Assembly (NCBI GenBank): GCA_018666235.1
Contig: JABJAB010000068.1
Location: 1 to 64,000, forward strand
Direction: 5' to 3'
From: Ilumatobacter sp.
GTDB taxonomy: Bacteria; Actinomycetota; Acidimicrobiia; Acidimicrobiales; Ilumatobacteraceae
Length of the DNA stretch: 64,000 bases
The notes under the pieces were generated by a model. It was not told where the DNA came from. It saw nothing but the letters and a program-made list of their open reading frames with translations, and did no database searches. Positions 61,409 through 64,000 of the stretch are shown here, piece after piece. How positions within the stretch are numbered: position 1 is the first letter of the stretch; each line of letters begins with the position of its first letter. The position numbers and the translations under genes were made by a program.

Positions 61409-62188
61409 ATGCACGAATTCACAACACTGACCGCCGAGGTCACGGACCGCATCGGCCGGTTGACCCTGACCCAGCCCGACAAGCTCAACCCGCTGGGAAC
61501 GGTGCCCCTCGCAGAGATCGCTCAGGCCGCCGCATGGTTCGACACCACCGACGCCGTCGTGGTCGTCGTCACCGGGCAGGGCCGCGCGTTCTCGTCGGGG
61601 TTCGATCTCCGTGAGTTCGCTGGGTCTGGCCCCGACGGTGTCTCAGCACGAGAGCAGGCCGATCTCGGTCGGCTCATGGCCGAGGCCATGGATCGCATGT
61701 CGGCCCTGAGCATCGCCGCGATCAAAGGTCCGTGCATCGGCGGCGGAGTTGTGCTCGCCGGCGTCTGCGACCTGCGCATCGCGGCCGACGATACGCACTT
61801 CGCGATTCCCGAAGTCGATCTCGGGATCCCACTGGCGTGGGGCGGCATCCCGCGCCTCGTCCGGGAGATCGGCCCAGCGATGACCCGCGAACTCGTGCTG
61901 ACGTGCCGACCCTTCGACGCCGAGGAAGCACGGTCGATCGGCTTCGTCAATCGGGTGGTTCCTCGCGCCGACTTAGACACTGCCGTCAATGAACTCGCCA
62001 CGTCGATCGCCAACAAGGCACCGTCAGTCGTCCGCGCGACCAAACGGCAGGTCAACGTCGCATTGGAAAACGTCGCGACCACGGTGGGGGCTTGGAGCGA
62101 CGCTGACCTCCTCGGAGCAGCCATGGCCGACCCCGAGGCACGCGAGGCCGCCCGCCGCTATCTCTCCAGCAAGTCGCGGGCCACGTGA
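61409..62188 (+). CDS. Enoyl-CoA hydratase/isomerase family protein
   Basis: 259 residues. VTGQGRAFSSGFDLREF and GPCIGGGVVLAGVCDLRIAAD are the oxyanion-hole loops; the second catalytic glutamate is retained in IPEVDLGIPLAWGGIPRLVREIG only as Gly/Pro, so the reaction is uncertain. Follows the metallohydrolase gene by 3 nt, same operon. Its last 31 nt overlap the convergent M20 gene. Confidence 0.85.
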   Translation: MHEFTTLTAEVTDRIGRLTLTQPDKLNPLGTVPLAEIAQAAAWFDTTDAVVVVVTGQGRAFSSGFDLREFAGSGPDGVSAREQADLGRLMAEAMDRMSALSIAAIKGPCIGGGVVLAGVCDLRIAADDTHFAIPEVDLGIPLAWGGIPRLVREIGPAMTRELVLTCRPFDAEEARSIGFVNRVVPRADLDTAVNELATSIANKAPSVVRATKRQVNVALENVATTVGAWSDADLLGAAMADPEAREAARRYLSSKSRAT

Positions 62189-63525
62189 TCCCACAGCCGT
62201 GTGGTCAGTGCCAGGGATTCAACGTCGATGCGTTCGTTGTTGCCGTGGAAGCGTGACCCGAACTCACTGGCATCGAGTGTTGGACTGAAGAGGCCAGCAC
62301 CGTAGGACACCGCTCCGAGCTCTCGGTAGATCCGCGAGTCGGTGAAACCGACGACCAGCTGCGGCGTGAGGCGCGCGGTCGGAAACGGAATGTTGACCGC
62401 GCGCTGCAAAGAATCCCAGAGCGGCGTGTCAGTTCTGCTGATCGACGCTGCATCGTTCATCAGCGGCTCGACCTCGACATGGTCGGCCAGGTCGCCCAAT
62501 GCGGAGCGGAGATGGGCTGCAACGTCTGCCTCGTCCTCACCGGGAAGCGTGCGGATGTCAACCTCGACCACCACCGTGTCCGGCACGGTGTTGGTTTTCA
62601 TCACACCACCATCGACCAGGTTCGGCGAAAACGTGGTGTGAGTACAGGCATGCAGGTACGACGCGACGGCGGGCCCCGGCATCTCGTCGAGGAATTCGTC
62701 AATCGCTGCCTCATCGAGCAGGGATCGTTCCCAGTCCGGAGGCAGGTTCAGGGTCGAAACCCGCTCACGCCACAACTCGGTGAACTTCGGCTTGGCCCGA
62801 TAGTCGGCCAACCGCTGCACCACACCAGCAGCCTTGACCAGGGCGTTGTCACCGCGAAATGGGCGCGATCCATGACCGGGTGTCCCGCGGACGGTCAACC
62901 GTCGCCAGGCAACTCCCTTTTCTGCGACGTTGATGCCGACGTGCGGAGCATCAGCCGGACCAGAGTGGATGCCACCGTTCTCGGTCAGTACGTAGTCGGC
63001 GTACATCGCATCGCGCTGATGATCAGCCATCCACCTGGCACCGTGGACACTCCCTGCTTCTTCGTCTGCGACACCGAAGTAGATGAGGTCGCCCTTCGGC
63101 TTGAAACGCCCTGCGGCCGCATCGCGCGCGAGACGGCGGAAAGCGACCGCCATCGACGATGTCAGGTTCAGCATGTCAACCGCACCGCGACCCCACACTT
63201 CACCATCGATCAACTCGCCACCGAACGGGTCGCGATCCCACCCGTCGGCGTTGACCGGAACGACGTCAGTGTGGCCCATCAAACAGAGGCTCTTGGCTCC
63301 AGGATCTGAGCCTTGGATCCGCCCGACGATCGAGACACGGCCTGGCGTCGGCTCGAAGCGCTCGACCTCGACGCCAGCACCCTCGATCAGCGTCTGCAGC
63401 ACGTCGGCATTGCGGACTTCTTCGCCTGATTCCGGCGTGCCGTCGTTGACGCAGGCATTGCGGATCAGTGTCTGCAACAGGTCCACGGTCTCGCCGGTCA
63501 GGTCATCCAGTTCGCGTTCGTCCAT
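62158..63525 (-). CDS. M20/M25/M40-family metallohydrolase
   Basis: 455 residues. LCLMGHTDVVPVN (first His), GRGAVDMLN (bridging Asp), VADEEAGS (catalytic Glu pair) and GNNERIDVESL with the last metal His region; dimerisation domain at about 200-330. Aminoacylase, carboxypeptidase or DapE/ArgE-like; context does not discriminate. A GACACT element lies 5 nt before the ATG. Confidence 0.9.
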   Translation of the reverse strand: MDERELDDLTGETVDLLQTLIRNACVNDGTPESGEEVRNADVLQTLIEGAGVEVERFEPTPGRVSIVGRIQGSDPGAKSLCLMGHTDVVPVNADGWDRDPFGGELIDGEVWGRGAVDMLNLTSSMAVAFRRLARDAAAGRFKPKGDLIYFGVADEEAGSVHGARWMADHQRDAMYADYVLTENGGIHSGPADAPHVGINVAEKGVAWRRLTVRGTPGHGSRPFRGDNALVKAAGVVQRLADYRAKPKFTELWRERVSTLNLPPDWERSLLDEAAIDEFLDEMPGPAVASYLHACTHTTFSPNLVDGGVMKTNTVPDTVVVEVDIRTLPGEDEADVAAHLRSALGDLADHVEVEPLMNDAASISRTDTPLWDSLQRAVNIPFPTARLTPQLVVGFTDSRIYRELGAVSYGAGLFSPTLDASEFGSRFHGNNERIDVESLALTTRLWDHVARDLLER

Positions 63526-63546
63526 GACCGAGTGTCGCAGGTCGAG

Positions 63547-64000
63547 TCACCCGCCGAGGCCGTCGAGGGACCGCGCGAGCTTCGTCGGACTCGGCTGGCC
63601 TTTCGCGCCAAGCGGCTGCGCGAACACGCTCACGCGGAGCTCTTCGAGCTGCCACGCCACAGCCGCCACTTCCGAGGTCACCTCACTTGCCGGCAAACGA
63701 TCGAGCAACGCCGCGTAGCGCGCCTCGAGCGGAGCGACCTCGGCGATCCGACGACGGTCGCGTTCAACACCGCCGGCGAGGTTGTCGAGCCGGTGATCGA
63801 TCGAGCGGACATACCGCTCGATCTCAGGGAGTTGGCGGAGCCCGGTGTGGAAGACGAAGCCGGGGCGGACGAGCCGGCCGAGGTGCAGGTTGGCATCGTC
63901 AACCGATGGTTGCAGCGCTGCGGCCCGCAACGACGCGAGCTTGGCGTGCACCGAGCCGGTGGCCGCGACCGCAGCCGTGGCCTGGACGAGGGCATCTCGC
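63547..64000 (-). CDS. C-terminal end of an HrpA-like ATP-dependent helicase (DUF3418 region), partial
   Basis: The frame is open to the window edge (reading RDALVQATAAVAATGSVHAK upstream of the first internal GTG), so this is the 3' part of a longer gene. LVRPGFVFHTGLRQLPEIERYVRSIDHRL and VAWQLEELRVSVFAQPLGA match the C-terminal domain of bacterial HrpA helicases (DUF3418). The helicase motifs would lie outside the window. Stop 22 nt from the M20 gene on the same strand. Confidence 0.75.
   Translation of the reverse strand, partial: RDALVQATAAVAATGSVHAKLASLRAAALQPSVDDANLHLGRLVRPGFVFHTGLRQLPEIERYVRSIDHRLDNLAGGVERDRRRIAEVAPLEARYAALLDRLPASEVTSEVAAVAWQLEELRVSVFAQPLGAKGQPSPTKLARSLDGLGG

Noticed and set aside
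1..64000. Prophage, insertion sequence, integron or CRISPR array
   Set aside because: No transposase, integrase, repeat array or capsid-type gene was found; composition is even throughout apart from short AT-rich operators.

Overview
The window is high-GC bacterial chromosome with dense gene packing, frequent GTG starts and 4-nt ATGA/GTGA overlaps. Long antisense open frames come from GC-rich third codon positions. Actinobacterial hallmarks are an IclR regulator divergent from leuCD (NdgR-like), an F420-type (Ddn-like) protein, a mycothiol-related DinB-like protein, a single-cluster 3Fe-4S ferredoxin, PyrF and SerA of the long mycobacterial type, a PASTA kinase-family protein, and a leucine-rich leader peptide before leuA. 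I infer an actinobacterium, probably of the class Acidimicrobiia (Ilumatobacter-like). No rRNA, tRNA, CRISPR, phage or insertion sequence was recognised.

Layout. 1-5.5 kb: end of an amidohydrolase, an FKBP lipoprotein, and the de novo NAD operon nadA-nadB-nadC (minus strand). 5.7-8.9 kb: DoxX-like protein, IclR regulator divergent from leuC-leuD, and a strong hairpin after leuD. 8.9-19.8 kb: mostly housekeeping or accessory enzymes (serine hydrolase, enone reductase, M20 peptidase), a DrrAB-type ABC exporter, a lipoprotein, an F420-type enzyme, an MFS transporter, an APH-family kinase and a DEAD-box helicase. 19.8-24.9 kb: leuA with an apparent leader-peptide attenuator, a sunset-domain protein, a ferredoxin, pyrF and serA. 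25-31 kb: a GNAT plus OSBS/N-succinylamino-acid-racemase pair, an SCP2 protein, an SDR, and a PASTA-domain protein whose kinase domain looks catalytically dead. 31-39 kb: ligA, a MetE-like protein, an RNA methyltransferase, mnmA and cysteine desulfurase, an arrangement that recalls the mycobacterial ligA/mnmA/iscS neighbourhood. 39-46 kb: methyltransferase, SDR, and a dxs-led run (dxs, double GNAT, S1 protease lipoprotein, enoyl-CoA hydratase, HisN-like phosphatase). 46-49.6 kb: two gene remnants (DDAH-like and AraC-like), a membrane protein, a Cys/Met PLP enzyme and a CDF metal transporter with an operator palindrome. 49.6-53.7 kb: the most unusual block, a DUF1864/PrnB-like heme-oxygenase-fold protein overlapping a kynureninase-like PLP enzyme, divergent from a TetR regulator with a palindrome between them, followed by a ureohydrolase. 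53.7-64 kb: zinc/quinone reductase, NfuA, DinB-like protein, EamA transporter, surE, SnoaL-like protein, DUF3179 lipoprotein, msrB, metallo-beta-lactamase, enoyl-CoA hydratase, M20 peptidase and the end of an HrpA-like helicase.

A strong window-wide pattern is a TAnnnT hexamer ending 5-8 nt before the start codon of about 29 of the 68 or so genes, with no Shine-Dalgarno. This indicates widespread leaderless transcription and was used to choose many of the start codons given here. At two divergent gene pairs the opposing -10 hexamers share the same TA dinucleotide.
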